Source of the DNA: Methanosphaera sp. WGK6
GTDB lineage: Archaea > Methanobacteriota > Methanobacteria > Methanobacteriales > Methanobacteriaceae
Assembly (NCBI RefSeq): GCF_001729965.1
Contig: NZ_JRWK01000005.1
Coordinates: forward strand, 1 to 64,000
Direction: 5' to 3'
Length of the DNA stretch: 64,000 nucleotides
This document shows positions 8,915-18,810 of this stretch, piece by piece. The translations under genes were made by a program, and so were the position numbers. The notes beneath the pieces were generated by a model that was not told where the DNA came from, did no database searches, and saw only the letters and a program-made list of their open reading frames with translations. Each line of letters opens with the position of its first letter. Position 1 is the stretch's first letter.

Positions 8915-10501
8915 ATGAAAATTCTAATAATAACAGGACTACTAGCTAAAGAGGTTATAGAGAAAAAAATAAGAAACTATTCCAAACACGAACTATATTT
9001 GAAAGTACTACCTATACCTATTGCTGCATTTATAACACCAAAACTAATAATTTATCACTTAAAAGAAAAAAACATATTACATTCAATCAATACACATAAT
9101 ACTTCACCAATAGATAATATTGATATGATAATCACACCGGGCCTTATGCAACAAGATACTAATGAAATCCAAAGAAAACTAAATATTCCAACATACAAAG
9201 GACCTGCTAATGCTGCAGATATTGTGCTTACATTAGACATAGTTGATAATATACAATTATCTACTAAAAAAGCAGCTAATATATTAATTCGTGACCAACA
9301 ATATAATGAAGCTATGGACATTATAAACAATTATAAAAAAAGAAATAAAACAATTAATACATTACTTCAAAAAAAATCGAATATTCTTATTAATAATTGT
9401 CCAACAGGCCCTGATTTTCCTATGCGTGTTCTTGGAGAAATTGCAAATGCACCCACATTAAGTGATGATGAAATACTTAAGAAAGTTGAATATTATATTG
9501 ATTCAGGTGCAGATATGATTGATATTGGAATGCATGCTGGAGAAAATAATCCAAAACATGCAGGCCATATGATTAAATTAGTTAAAAATAATTTTGACAT
9601 ACCCGTTAGTATTGATACATTAAATCCACAAGAAATAAAAAGTGGATTAAATGCTGGAGCTGACCTTATTCTTAGCATAGATCATGGAAATTATAATAAA
9701 GTTATCCAAGATATCAAAGACTATGATGCTAAAGCTGTAATATTACCCACTAATTATTCAAAAAATTATATTCCACAAACACCTATTGAACGTGTAGAAT
9801 CCTTAGAAAAACTAGATATGTTATGTTCAGATATTACAACTATAGCTGATCCATTACTTGACCCAATTAATAGTCCCTCATTAACACAATCTATTGTATG
9901 TTGCTCTATGTATAGACAAAGAAATCCCGAAAAATTATTATTTTTCGGAGTAGGTAATGTTTCAGAATTATTAGATGCAGATAGTAATGGAGTTAATGCT
10001 GTATTATGTGGTATTGCAATGGAACTAGAAATAAGCATATTATTCACACCTGAAGCTAGTCTTAAAACAAAAAATAGTATAAATGAATTAAAAACTGCTT
10101 CAAGTATGATGTTTATTGCAAAACAAAAGGAAACTATTCCTAAAAATATAGGTATTAATCTTATTCAATTAAAGGATGCATACGATAAAGATGATATTAT
10201 AATTGATACTAATGATTTACCACATATCCCTGCTGTTGCTGATGGAAAATTTGTACCTGACCTAAAAGGTAGTTTTAAAATTATTATCGAAGATAACCTC
10301 ATCAAGGCAATTCTTTATCAGAACTACGAGAAAACAGCAGTTATTACAGGTACTACATCAAGAGCAATTTATGAAGAAATACTTCGTAGAAATTTAATTA
10401 GTAGAATGGAACATGCAGCATATTTAGGTATGGAATTAGAAAAGGCAGAAATTGCATTAAAATTAAATAAGAAATATGTTCAAGATTTTCCAATATTTTA
10501 A
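8915..10501 (+). CDS. Dihydropteroate-synthase-related protein
   Basis: This protein of 528 residues is the archaeal DHPS-like family: an N-terminal domain of about 160 residues unique to archaea, then a pterin-binding TIM-barrel core. The core has GEIANAPTLSDDE, the DSGADMIDIGMHAGENNP segment and IPVSIDTLNPQEI, as in dihydropteroate synthases. The usual substrate-loop residues are altered, so a role in methanopterin biosynthesis is suggested but unproven. The ATG at 8915 is preferred over GTG at 8906 because that GTGAT reads as the ribosome-binding site. It is monocistronic. Confidence 0.82.
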   Translation: MKILIITGLLAKEVIEKKIRNYSKHELYLKVLPIPIAAFITPKLIIYHLKEKNILHSINTHNTSPIDNIDMIITPGLMQQDTNEIQRKLNIPTYKGPANAADIVLTLDIVDNIQLSTKKAANILIRDQQYNEAMDIINNYKKRNKTINTLLQKKSNILINNCPTGPDFPMRVLGEIANAPTLSDDEILKKVEYYIDSGADMIDIGMHAGENNPKHAGHMIKLVKNNFDIPVSIDTLNPQEIKSGLNAGADLILSIDHGNYNKVIQDIKDYDAKAVILPTNYSKNYIPQTPIERVESLEKLDMLCSDITTIADPLLDPINSPSLTQSIVCCSMYRQRNPEKLLFFGVGNVSELLDADSNGVNAVLCGIAMELEISILFTPEASLKTKNSINELKTASSMMFIAKQKETIPKNIGINLIQLKDAYDKDDIIIDTNDLPHIPAVADGKFVPDLKGSFKIIIEDNLIKAILYQNYEKTAVITGTTSRAIYEEILRRNLISRMEHAAYLGMELEKAEIALKLNKKYVQDFPIF

Positions 10502-10638
10502 TAACTTTAAAATCATCAGAAATATTCTAATAAAAAATATATCACAGCAAATACAATAATTTTAATTGTAGGAATTAAAATATAATATCCAAAAAATAGT
10601 AACAATATTGAATACTAATAGAAATGGGAGATTAAATA

Positions 10639-11598
10639 TTGACAGAAAATATTTGTACTCAATGTGGAAATAAACATGTAATTATTCATAGAAAATATAA
10701 TGGACAACGATTATGTAGTAACTGTTTTAAAGATTCCATTGAAAAACAAGTGCTTACAACAATAAAAAAAGAAAAACTAGTTACAAAAGGAGATAAAGTT
10801 CTAGTAGGTTTATCTGGTGGAAAAGATAGTGTAGCTTTACTAAAAATACTAAATATTCTTAAAGAAAAGAATATAATTGAACTTGAAGCAGTGACTATAG
10901 ATGAAGGAATCTCTGGCTATAGAGAAGAAGGAGTTAGAATTGCAAGAGAAACTGCAGCTCAACTCAACATAAAACACCATATAATATCTTTCAAAGATAA
11001 ATACAATTTCACTATTGACCGTATAATGGAAGAAGAAATGAAAGAAAAAAATCCACAGCATGCATGTACATATTGTGGAGTTTTCAGAAGACAAATATTT
11101 AATCAAATAGCACGAGAAGTTAAAGCTACTAAACTTGCAACAGGACATAATCTTGATGATGAAACACAAAGTATACTTATGAATTACATGGAAGGTAATG
11201 TTAATAATATGGTACGTATAGGTTATAAAACTCAGTCAAGTGATAAACGTTTCACACAAAAAATTAAACCATTACGTAAAATACCTGAAAAAGAAATAGG
11301 ATTATATGTTCTAGAAAGTGGTTTTGAAGTTCATTTTGATGGATGTCCATATGCTCATGAATCATTCAGAATGGAAATTGGAGACTTTCTAAGAGAAACT
11401 ACCCTTAAACATCCGACAATGATGTATTCAATTCTTAATGGATTTGAAAAAATAAAACCTGCAATTAAAAAAGATTACATGACCAAAAAAACAGGACTGC
11501 CAAATGGTACTTGTGAAATTTGTGGCGAACCTGCTTCACAAAAAATATGTAAATCATGTAAATTCCTCGAAAAAATACATGAAAAAATAGGAGAATAA
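10639..11598 (+). CDS. TtuA/NcsA-family tRNA 2-thiolation enzyme
   Basis: A 319-residue PP-loop ATP pyrophosphatase. It has an N-terminal zinc ribbon (CTQCGN and CSNC), the SGGKDS ATP loop near residue 56, and cysteines CTYCGVFRR and [10 protein letters not shown] that ligate the catalytic [4Fe-4S] cluster. A C-terminal zinc ribbon ([13 protein letters not shown]) closes it. The family adenylates and thiolates a tRNA uridine. It starts at TTG with GGGAG eight bases upstream. The sulfur-carrier gene follows after 3 bases, supporting a TtuA-TtuB-like pair. A paralogue lies at 50808. Confidence 0.9.
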   Translation: MTENICTQCGNKHVIIHRKYNGQRLCSNCFKDSIEKQVLTTIKKEKLVTKGDKVLVGLSGGKDSVALLKILNILKEKNIIELEAVTIDEGISGYREEGVRIARETAAQLNIKHHIISFKDKYNFTIDRIMEEEMKEKNPQHACTYCGVFRRQIFNQIAREVKATKLATGHNLDDETQSILMNYMEGNVNNMVRIGYKTQSSDKRFTQKIKPLRKIPEKEIGLYVLESGFEVHFDGCPYAHESFRMEIGDFLRETTLKHPTMMYSILNGFEKIKPAIKKDYMTKKTGLPNGTCEICGEPASQKICKSCKFLEKIHEKIGE

Positions 11599-11601
11599 AT
11601 C

Positions 11602-11802
11602 ATGACTATAACACTAATTAATAAAAAAGATAAAAAAGAAATAGAAATTACTGAAAATACAACAGTAGAAGATATATTAAAAAAAGAAGAAATCCCTATT
11701 GAAACAGTAGTTGCTAAATTAAATGGTGTAACTGTAACGGAAGATGAAATTGTAAATGATAATGATGAACTTGAAGTAATAAAAGTAATTTATGGTGGAT
11801 AA
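11602..11802 (+). CDS. MoaD/ThiS-like ubiquitin-fold sulfur carrier
   Basis: A 66-residue beta-grasp protein ending in the Gly-Gly tail (VIYGG) that is thiocarboxylated to carry sulfur. Its position three bases behind the TtuA/NcsA gene suggests it donates sulfur for tRNA thiolation, like TtuB or SAMP2. It could also serve in protein modification. No E1-like activating gene is nearby. Confidence 0.85.
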   Translation: MTITLINKKDKKEIEITENTTVEDILKKEEIPIETVVAKLNGVTVTEDEIVNDNDELEVIKVIYGG

Positions 11803-11842
11803 TACTCATTTATAAAAAACAATTATTCTTACTTATCCACTT

Positions 11843-13006
11843 CTATAAATTTAAAACTTCTTTTAAATCAATGATAAATTGATTAATATGTTGTTTTTTA
11901 ACATGAGGCATTAATACTATTCTTATAGCATGAGGATATTCTGCAACTGAAACTTGCCATCCATAATATTTTAATTTTTCTTGTAATATGTCAACATCCA
12001 TATTATCTACAGTAAATGAAACTAGATTTAATTCAGGTTTATGAATAACATTGACATGATTCATAGTTCTTAGTTTATTGTATGTATAATCAGTTAAATT
12101 TATTGTATCCATAACTATTTTTTTATATCCATCCATCCCATAATAATTTAATAAAGCCCATGTAGCTGCTGTTGAAGCACCCGTTCTTGTACCTACAATT
12201 GTTGTCTGTTTATCTTTAGTAAGATAAGGTGTTTTAACTGCTAGTTTTTCAAGGTATTCTTTCTTTCTAAAAATAATTCCACCTGATGGTACTGGCGCAA
12301 GACCCATTTTATGTGGATCTATAGTCATAGAAGATACACCTTTACATCTAAAGTCAAAGTTTATTTGATTGTTATTTTTATAATTTAAGAAAGGTATCAT
12401 AAATCCACCTAGTGCAGCATCCACATGTAGATATATATGGTTTGATTTAGCTATTTTTGATATACATGGAATATCATCAATAAGACCCAACTCCGTTGTT
12501 CCTGCAATAGCAACCATAGCCATTGTATTATCAGTAATTAATTCTTCCAACATGGAAACATCAATTTTATAATCATCATTTAATGAAACATAGACAGGTT
12601 TAATTGAAAACATTGATAAAATTTTCTTAAACGAAAAATGAGCACTTTTAGGTAATATTAACTCAGGAATTCCATCATTTTCTTCCTCAAATAAATATTT
12701 AGCAACAGCCATTGCCATAATATTTGCTTCAGTTCCTCCAGTAACAATATGTCCATAAGCATGATCTAAATTTAATAAATTTCCTAAAGATTTAATTACT
12801 TCCCTTTCCATCATACTAGTTCCTTTAAATAATCCTTCATCACCCAAATTTGTTTCAATAAACATCTTATAAGCTTCCATACCAATAGGATCAGGTTTAG
12901 TACACATAGAACTTAATATTTTACCTGAATCAAAAGTCATATCCAAATCTTGAAAATTAGATAAATCTCTAAAAATATCTTCCTTTTTTCTTCCTTTTTC
13001 CCTCAT
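11843..13006 (-). CDS. mfnA: L-tyrosine/L-aspartate decarboxylase
   Basis: The 387-residue product is a group II PLP-dependent decarboxylase. The sequence TGGTEANIMA binds the cofactor phosphate and SMTIDPHKMGLAPVPSG carries the Schiff-base lysine. In methanogens MfnA makes tyramine for methanofuran and can make beta-alanine for coenzyme A. The length fits the archaeal family. It is convergent with the TtuA operon and appears monocistronic. Confidence 0.92.
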   Translation of the reverse strand: MREKGRKKEDIFRDLSNFQDLDMTFDSGKILSSMCTKPDPIGMEAYKMFIETNLGDEGLFKGTSMMEREVIKSLGNLLNLDHAYGHIVTGGTEANIMAMAVAKYLFEEENDGIPELILPKSAHFSFKKILSMFSIKPVYVSLNDDYKIDVSMLEELITDNTMAMVAIAGTTELGLIDDIPCISKIAKSNHIYLHVDAALGGFMIPFLNYKNNNQINFDFRCKGVSSMTIDPHKMGLAPVPSGGIIFRKKEYLEKLAVKTPYLTKDKQTTIVGTRTGASTAATWALLNYYGMDGYKKIVMDTINLTDYTYNKLRTMNHVNVIHKPELNLVSFTVDNMDVDILQEKLKYYGWQVSVAEYPHAIRIVLMPHVKKQHINQFIIDLKEVLNL

Positions 13007-13241
13007 TATTTTACCCTTAAAATAAAAATTGAATTATGATTAGTATAACATAACTTTCACAATCAATATTCTATTATTAAATATGTATCACATAGAATTA
13101 AAAATTTACTTTGAAAATAATACTTAAAAAACACTATTTTTTTTACTAAATAAACTAACTTTGAAAAATAGAATTAAAAATTTAGAATTAAAAATTAAAG
13201 TATAAAATTAGAAAAATGGGAGGTGAAGAGTGTTTTTATAT

Positions 13242-15542
13242 TTACTCACCATTTAATGTTTTTTTAGCTGCTTCAAGCATGATTTTTTTCTCTACTTTAG
13301 CAACTAATCTTCTTATTGTATCAACTGCATCAGTATTTGCAGAAATACTGTCAATTCCAGCTTCTACTAATATTTCCACTATTTCAGGTTTACTACCTGC
13401 TTGTCCACAAATACTTGTTGTTACTCCAGCAGCTTTACATTTTTTAATTACACTTTTAATTAATTTAATTACTGCAGGATGTGCTTCAGTGTAATGTTTT
13501 GCTACTAACTCATTATTTCTATCTAATGCTAGAGTATATTGAGTTAAATCATTTGTACCAAAGCTTACAAAGTCAAGTCCTTCTTCTATGAAGTCTTCTA
13601 TAATTATTGCAGATGCTGGTGTTTCTACCATCATACCAAAGTCTACATCTTTATGAGGTTCTAAACCTACAGATTTTGCTATTTCTTTAGCTTGATGTAA
13701 TTCTTCAGGTTTATGTAATAATGGTAACATTACCCCAATATTAGTATAACCTTCTTCATGTAATTTTTTGATAGCTTTGAATTCAGCTTTGAGAATAGCT
13801 GGTTGATCTATTTCTCTTCTGATTCCTCTCCAACCAAGCATTGGGTTAGCTTCATCAGGTTCATTTTCTCCACCTTCTAATGTTTTAAATTCATCAGTTG
13901 GTGCATCAAGTGTTCTATACCATACTGTTTTTGGATAGAATACATCAACTACTTTTAATATTCCATCTACAAGAACTTTTACAAGTTCATCTTCACGTCC
14001 TTCATCAATGAATTTGTATGGTACTGTTCCTGTTTCTAACATCATATGCTCAGTTCTGAGTAATCCTACTCCATCAGCTCCTGTAGCATGTGCTCTTTTT
14101 GCTGCATCTGCCATACTTACATTTACTTTTACATCAGTTACTGTAATTAATGGTGTTGCTACTTGTTGGGTTGATGTTACTTCTTGAGTATTTGCTTCTT
14201 CTTTTACAAAGTCCCCTTCATAAACTAATCCTTTTTTACCATCAATGGTTATTTTTGTATTTTCTTTAAGAACTGTTGTTGCTTCACCAGTTCCAGATAC
14301 ACATGGAATTCCAAGTTCTCTTGAAATAATTGCTGCATGACAAGTTACTCCACCTTCATCTGTAACAATACCATTTGCTCTTTTCATAGCAGGTACCATG
14401 TCTGGTGTTGTCATGGTTGTTACTAGTATATCTCCATCAAGTATTTTATCAAGTTCTTCTAAGTTTTTGATAACTTTAACAGTACCTGATACTAAACCTG
14501 GACTTGCTCCTAAACCTCTTGTGAGAATTACTCTTTCAGAGTCATCTAAAGAAATTCCATCATCAACATCAGTTATATCATCTAATGTTGTAATTGGTCT
14601 TGCTTGTAGCATGTATACTTTTCCATTTTCAACACCCCATTCAGTATCCATTGGAGCACCATAATGTTTTTGTATTCTTCTACCAAGAGTTGTTAGTTGT
14701 TCAAGATCACTATCTTCTAGAACTTTTTTATCTTTAAGTTCTTCTGGAACTTCTACTTGTACAGTAGCACCTGTTTCTGGATCTTTTGTGAACATGGTTT
14801 TTTTGGTATTTATTTTGTATGATTTTATTTCATCATTAACTTTATCATAACGACAAGTATCAGGAGTTACTGTTCCAGACACTACTCCTTCTCCAAGACC
14901 CCATGCTCCTTCAATAAGCATTTCTTCTGCACCTGTTGATGGGTCAACTGTGAACATTACACCTGCTTTTTCAGAATTTACCATTTGTTGTACTACAACT
15001 GCAATTAATACTTGAGAATGATCAAAATCATTTTCTGCTCTATAGAATATTGCTCTTGCTTCAAATAATGAGGCCCAACATTTTCTTACATTGAATAAAA
15101 CATCATCTATTCCAGAGATATTTAAGTAAGTTTCTTGTTGTCCAGCAAATGAAGCATCAGGTAAATCTTCTGCAGTAGCTGATGATCTTACAGCTACTAC
15201 AACATCATCAAAATCCACATTTACACATAACGCATTGTATGCTTCAATTATTACACGTTGGATATCATCAGGAATTTCAGTTGTTGTAATTAATTCTTTA
15301 ATATCTTCTGCTACTTGTTGTAATTCCGAAGTATTATTAATATCAAGGCCTTCTAGCATTTTATTAATTTCATCAACTATTCCTGTTTTTGTTATGAATT
15401 TAAGGTATGTTTCTGAAGTTATTACAAAACCAGGAGGTACAGGAATTCCCGCATTTGTTAATTCACCTAGGTTTGCTCCTTTACCTCCAGCAATAGGAAT
15501 ATCTTCTTTACCTATTTGTTCAAAAAATTCAACATAATTCAT
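13242..15542 (-). CDS. ppsA: Phosphoenolpyruvate synthase
   Basis: About 766 residues, with the N-terminal ATP-grasp domain (AGGKGANLGELTNAGIPVPPG, then VVVAVRSSATAEDLPDASFAGQQ), the mobile phosphohistidine domain (GGVTCHAAIISRELGIPC, His as the phosphorylated residue) and a C-terminal TIM barrel (FGTNDLTQYTLALDRN; SICGQ). It makes PEP from pyruvate plus ATP for gluconeogenesis, the natural next step after the Por enzyme. A GTG at 15551 would add three residues; the ATG has AAGAG at a better distance. The stop region can fold (GGTGA/TCACC). Confidence 0.95.
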   Translation of the reverse strand: MNYVEFFEQIGKEDIPIAGGKGANLGELTNAGIPVPPGFVITSETYLKFITKTGIVDEINKMLEGLDINNTSELQQVAEDIKELITTTEIPDDIQRVIIEAYNALCVNVDFDDVVVAVRSSATAEDLPDASFAGQQETYLNISGIDDVLFNVRKCWASLFEARAIFYRAENDFDHSQVLIAVVVQQMVNSEKAGVMFTVDPSTGAEEMLIEGAWGLGEGVVSGTVTPDTCRYDKVNDEIKSYKINTKKTMFTKDPETGATVQVEVPEELKDKKVLEDSDLEQLTTLGRRIQKHYGAPMDTEWGVENGKVYMLQARPITTLDDITDVDDGISLDDSERVILTRGLGASPGLVSGTVKVIKNLEELDKILDGDILVTTMTTPDMVPAMKRANGIVTDEGGVTCHAAIISRELGIPCVSGTGEATTVLKENTKITIDGKKGLVYEGDFVKEEANTQEVTSTQQVATPLITVTDVKVNVSMADAAKRAHATGADGVGLLRTEHMMLETGTVPYKFIDEGREDELVKVLVDGILKVVDVFYPKTVWYRTLDAPTDEFKTLEGGENEPDEANPMLGWRGIRREIDQPAILKAEFKAIKKLHEEGYTNIGVMLPLLHKPEELHQAKEIAKSVGLEPHKDVDFGMMVETPASAIIIEDFIEEGLDFVSFGTNDLTQYTLALDRNNELVAKHYTEAHPAVIKLIKSVIKKCKAAGVTTSICGQAGSKPEIVEILVEAGIDSISANTDAVDTIRRLVAKVEKKIMLEAAKKTLNGE

Positions 15543-15727
15543 ATGTAACACTCTTCTTAATATTTATTCCATTATTTCTGAAATTTTATTTATATAACTT
15601 ATAAAGGATTAAAACTAATTTTTTGAAGGAAATAATTAGTTAAATTCGTGGGTTATATAAATTCCACTATTTATTCTATTATTAAATCCTTTTGTATATT
15701 CTTTGTAAAAAGTTATAATTTGTCTAT

Positions 15728-16213
15728 TTAGTATTGAACAAGGTCGTTACCTTTGTCAATTACTAATTTACAACTAACTGGTAATTTCATTGCAGCTCTG
15801 TTAAGTGCAGTTTTTGCACTTTCGAAATCTTTTACATTTACATATGCTGTAATTACTCTTTGGTTTGCTCTTACTAAAGCTTCAGAACTAACTGCTTTAC
15901 CGAAAGCTCCTCTCATACCACTTTGAACCCTATCTGCTCCTGCACCAGTAGCCATAGGATTTTCTCTTACTATGTGGTGTGGGTATGTTCTAATTTTTAA
16001 TCTGTAACCCATTTTACCAGTTGTTCTTTGTAAATATCTGTTTGAAGCAATCCTTGCTGCTTCTAAAGAATTGTGTGTTAAATGTGTGTGTTCTTTAACT
16101 GCTAAACTTACTTCTAATGGAAATTCTTCTGATAAATTACCCATATCATATTGTACAATTTTTGATGCTGGGATTTTTCTAATATATTCTTTTCTCATGT
16201 ATGGTCTAACCAT
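15728..16213 (-). CDS. rpl10e: Large-subunit ribosomal protein uL16 (L10e)
   Basis: The 161-residue product is the archaeal uL16/L10e protein at the tRNA-binding face of the large subunit. The [13 protein letters not shown] start and the [23 protein letters not shown] loop, which reaches the peptidyl-transferase region, are diagnostic. The length is typical. It is a single-gene unit with GGAGGAG directly upstream of the start. Confidence 0.97.
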   Translation of the reverse strand: MVRPYMRKEYIRKIPASKIVQYDMGNLSEEFPLEVSLAVKEHTHLTHNSLEAARIASNRYLQRTTGKMGYRLKIRTYPHHIVRENPMATGAGADRVQSGMRGAFGKAVSSEALVRANQRVITAYVNVKDFESAKTALNRAAMKLPVSCKLVIDKGNDLVQY

Positions 16214-16545
16214 TTAAATTCTCCTCCTTTTAAATAAAAGATTTTTTTATTTTAAAAAAAATATCTAAAAAATATTAAGTAATAATACAATAAATAGTAT
16301 TCTTAAAATCAAATTAATCATTGAATGATGTAATTCGAATATACTAGTTTATGATATGTTAAAGATATTATATAAAAATAGTGTTAATAAAAATTCATAG
16401 TATAAATAATACTATTATTAAAGTCTAAATAAAACAATTAATTAAACAGAATATCTAGTATTGTTCTAAGAAAACATTCATATAATTTTATTATATAAAA
16501 ATAAAACATAATATATAATTAATTATTAATATAGGATTTATAATT
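16214..16545. other. Intergenic region between divergent rpl10e and pcc1
   Basis: AT-rich spacer that must hold both divergent promoters. I see no gene-like frame or structured repeat that stands out. Confidence 0.4.
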
Positions 16546-16770
16546 ATGAAAATAAAAACTAAAATAACTTTTACATATATTGAAAATAAATATGCAAAAA
16601 TCGCATATAACTCATTATATCCAGATAATACTGATTTTATAGAATCTCATGTTGAAGACAATAAACTTATTTGTTATATTGAAAATGAGAAAATAACCAG
16701 TGTTTTAAATACTATTGAAGATTTAATTCACTGTGAAAAAATGATAGAAATGACTTCTACCATGATTTAA
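16546..16770 (+). CDS. pcc1: KEOPS complex subunit Pcc1
   Basis: A 74-residue protein of Pcc1/CTAG size and pattern: an N-terminal beta strand (IKTKITFTY), a helix with AKIAYNSLYPDN, a central strand pair and a C-terminal helix. Pcc1 is the dimerising subunit of KEOPS, which with Kae1, Bud32 and Cgi121 installs N6-threonylcarbamoyl-adenosine in tRNA. Small size limits certainty, but the pattern matches well. It converges on the FKBP gene. Confidence 0.75.
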   Translation: MKIKTKITFTYIENKYAKIAYNSLYPDNTDFIESHVEDNKLICYIENEKITSVLNTIEDLIHCEKMIEMTSTMI

Positions 16771-16812
16771 AAAAAAAATAAGTGGGATAAAAATCCCTAT
16801 TAATTACTTATT
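16769..16812 (-). terminator. Hairpin with T10 tract after the FKBP gene
   Basis: On the minus strand, AATAAGT...ACTTATT (16777-16812) encloses GGGAT/ATCCC. Ten T (complement of 16769-16778) overlap the 3' end of the stem and run past it. It lies in the 37-base space between the convergent pcc1 and FKBP genes and overlaps the FKBP stop. Confidence 0.6.
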
Positions 16813-17572
16813 CTTCATCATCAGATAATACTTCAGGAGCTTCTTCAGTTTCTGTTTCTTCTTCTGGTTCTGGTTTTTCATATTCATCTATGAATTGAAC
16901 TTTTTCAATTTCTTCGATGTTTTCATAGATTTCTCTAGCTACTCTGAATTTAGATAATGTTACTTCTTGTACAGATCTTTGTTCAAATCCTGCTAATTTA
17001 TCTAAAGTGATTTTTGCTACAGCATCTTCTATTTCAATTTCTGTTTTTTCAACATCTAAAGTTGGATTTCCATAGTATACTTTAATTAATCCTTTGATTT
17101 TTTCATCATTGTCTGTAATTGTATCTACTATTTCTAATTCGTATTCAATATCTTTACCTGCTAATTCATGGTTAAAATCTACTCTTACTCTTCCACCATC
17201 AATTGTTCTTACAACACCAGGATTTCCTTCTAAGGTTAAAGGCATGCCTACAAATGGTTTAATGTTTTGTTTTTTGAATTCTCTCATTGGAATTAATTGA
17301 ATTAAACTTGGGTCTCTTTTACCGAATGCTTCTTCACATGGAATAACTACTGTTTTTTTGTCTCCTACTTCTAATTCTTTAATTTCATCATGTAATTTTG
17401 GAATTAATTGAGAAGATCCTACTGCTAAAACCATAGGTTCATAGTCTTTGTTTTCATTTTTGATACCTGCTTCTTCAGCAACTTCTTCATATGTAGTATC
17501 AAATACATCTCCAGTTTCTTTTACTCTTCCAGTGTAATTTAATTTTACAAAATCTTTTTCATCTATTGGCAT
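16808..17572 (-). CDS. FKBP-type peptidyl-prolyl isomerase, long archaeal form
   Basis: The 254-residue protein is a SlyD-like FKBP: an FKBP half (KLNYTGRVKETGDVFDTT) interrupted by an insert-in-flap chaperone domain (EEAFGKRDPSLIQLIPMREF to VRVDFNHELAGKDIEYELEI), plus a C-terminal domain of about 90 residues found in long archaeal FKBPs. It ends in a very acidic tail. It acts in cytoplasmic protein folding. It overlaps the end of the upstream TmcAL-like gene by 10 bases, so the two are translationally linked. Confidence 0.9.
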   Translation of the reverse strand: MPIDEKDFVKLNYTGRVKETGDVFDTTYEEVAEEAGIKNENKDYEPMVLAVGSSQLIPKLHDEIKELEVGDKKTVVIPCEEAFGKRDPSLIQLIPMREFKKQNIKPFVGMPLTLEGNPGVVRTIDGGRVRVDFNHELAGKDIEYELEIVDTITDNDEKIKGLIKVYYGNPTLDVEKTEIEIEDAVAKITLDKLAGFEQRSVQEVTLSKFRVAREIYENIEEIEKVQFIDEYEKPEPEEETETEEAPEVLSDDEE

Positions 17573-18678
17573 ATTATTCCATTATCTCCTATTAAATTAT
17601 TTTTTAAATTAAGTTTAAATTTGTTTAGAACTTCTTTATTTTTATATCCTAATATTCTAATCGTTTGTGGATAATTATTAATATATTTATGTACTTCATC
17701 CTTTAAAATACATGCTTCTAAAACACTTAGAATTCTTTGTTTTCTATGACTACTAAATCCAAATGTAATATTTTCTGATAAGTCATTAATACTATCAAAA
17801 GGTCTATTATTAATTATATTATCAACGGTACTAGAATCCATAAGAGCTAAATTTAATAAATCATCCCTTGATAAAGAATTAACATTATTTAATAATGTTT
17901 TTTCTGCTCTTATATCATGTAGTGGTGCTTGATTCAAATTAATTTCTTTTTCTAACATTGAAATTGTTTCTTCAGGCAACATGTCTGATAAATCATTGAA
18001 ATCATTATTTGATACTTTTTCACGTATCTTAGTACCACTTACATTTTCTAATCTTGGAATAAAAATAAATTTATCCTTATAATCAAAATTAAGTTTTGTT
18101 AATGATTTAGATAGGGATACAATAACATAATCATCATTGTTTAATTTCCCTTCGAGTAACACTTTTTTATCTTCCATAGAAATAATTTTATATGGTTTTG
18201 GTGCTACACCCTTACCATTATTTATGTAATCAAGTATTATTTTAAATTTAGGGTCATTACTAATATAACCTCTTGGAATATAATCAGTATTTAATGCTTT
18301 GAACATTAATGACAAACAAAGTGAATATTGTCCAGAACCCATAATTCCCATAGGTGGTCCTTCTACAACAATATCTGCACCCACATCTATTGCAAGTTGG
18401 GCTCTTTTTCTTCTATGTAATATATATGGTAAACCTCTACCATTACGTTCAAAAAGACCCGGTATAATTGCAACAAATAAACATTCAGGATGTAAACGTT
18501 TAGCTTCATTCATACAAAATAAATGTCCCTTATGTAAAGGAGAATATTCTGTAAAGTCTGCAATCACAGGAGTTATATTTTTTTTATCCAATATTTCTAA
18601 GCCATGTAATTTTAAATCCTTGTAAAATTGTTTTCTATCATTCATCAAATTATTCTCAACAAATTCATCAATTTCCAT
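17563..18678 (-). CDS. HIGH-type nucleotidyltransferase, TmcAL-like
   Basis: About 371 residues. An N-terminal Rossmann nucleotidyltransferase has VIADFTEYSPLHKGHLF (HxGH site) and VSGTKIREK (second phosphate-binding motif). An alpha-helical region and a C-terminal YPQTIRILGYKNKEVLNKFK segment follow. This domain order and tail resemble bacterial tRNA-Met cytidine acetate ligase (TmcAL/YlbM), which acetylates the anticodon wobble cytidine. Archaeal homologues are uncharacterised as far as I know. The ATG at 18678 is preferred over a TTG at 18684. It overlaps the FKBP gene by 10 bases. Confidence 0.7.
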   Translation of the reverse strand: MEIDEFVENNLMNDRKQFYKDLKLHGLEILDKKNITPVIADFTEYSPLHKGHLFCMNEAKRLHPECLFVAIIPGLFERNGRGLPYILHRRKRAQLAIDVGADIVVEGPPMGIMGSGQYSLCLSLMFKALNTDYIPRGYISNDPKFKIILDYINNGKGVAPKPYKIISMEDKKVLLEGKLNNDDYVIVSLSKSLTKLNFDYKDKFIFIPRLENVSGTKIREKVSNNDFNDLSDMLPEETISMLEKEINLNQAPLHDIRAEKTLLNNVNSLSRDDLLNLALMDSSTVDNIINNRPFDSINDLSENITFGFSSHRKQRILSVLEACILKDEVHKYINNYPQTIRILGYKNKEVLNKFKLNLKNNLIGDNGIICQ

Positions 18679-18810
18679 AAACAACCAACACTAAATTAAT
18701 AATATAAACTATATAAAAAAAGTTATGTTTAAACTAATATAATAAATCTTTTTTAGAAAGAGAATACTTATATAGAAATAATACAACTAAAAAAATAGGA
18801 TGTGCATTAA

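Noticed and set aside
13202-13240. Ribosome-binding-like GGGAGGTGAAG near 13216 as the start of a plus-strand gene
   Set aside because: The following open frame lies antisense inside ppsA, whose protein is strongly conserved.
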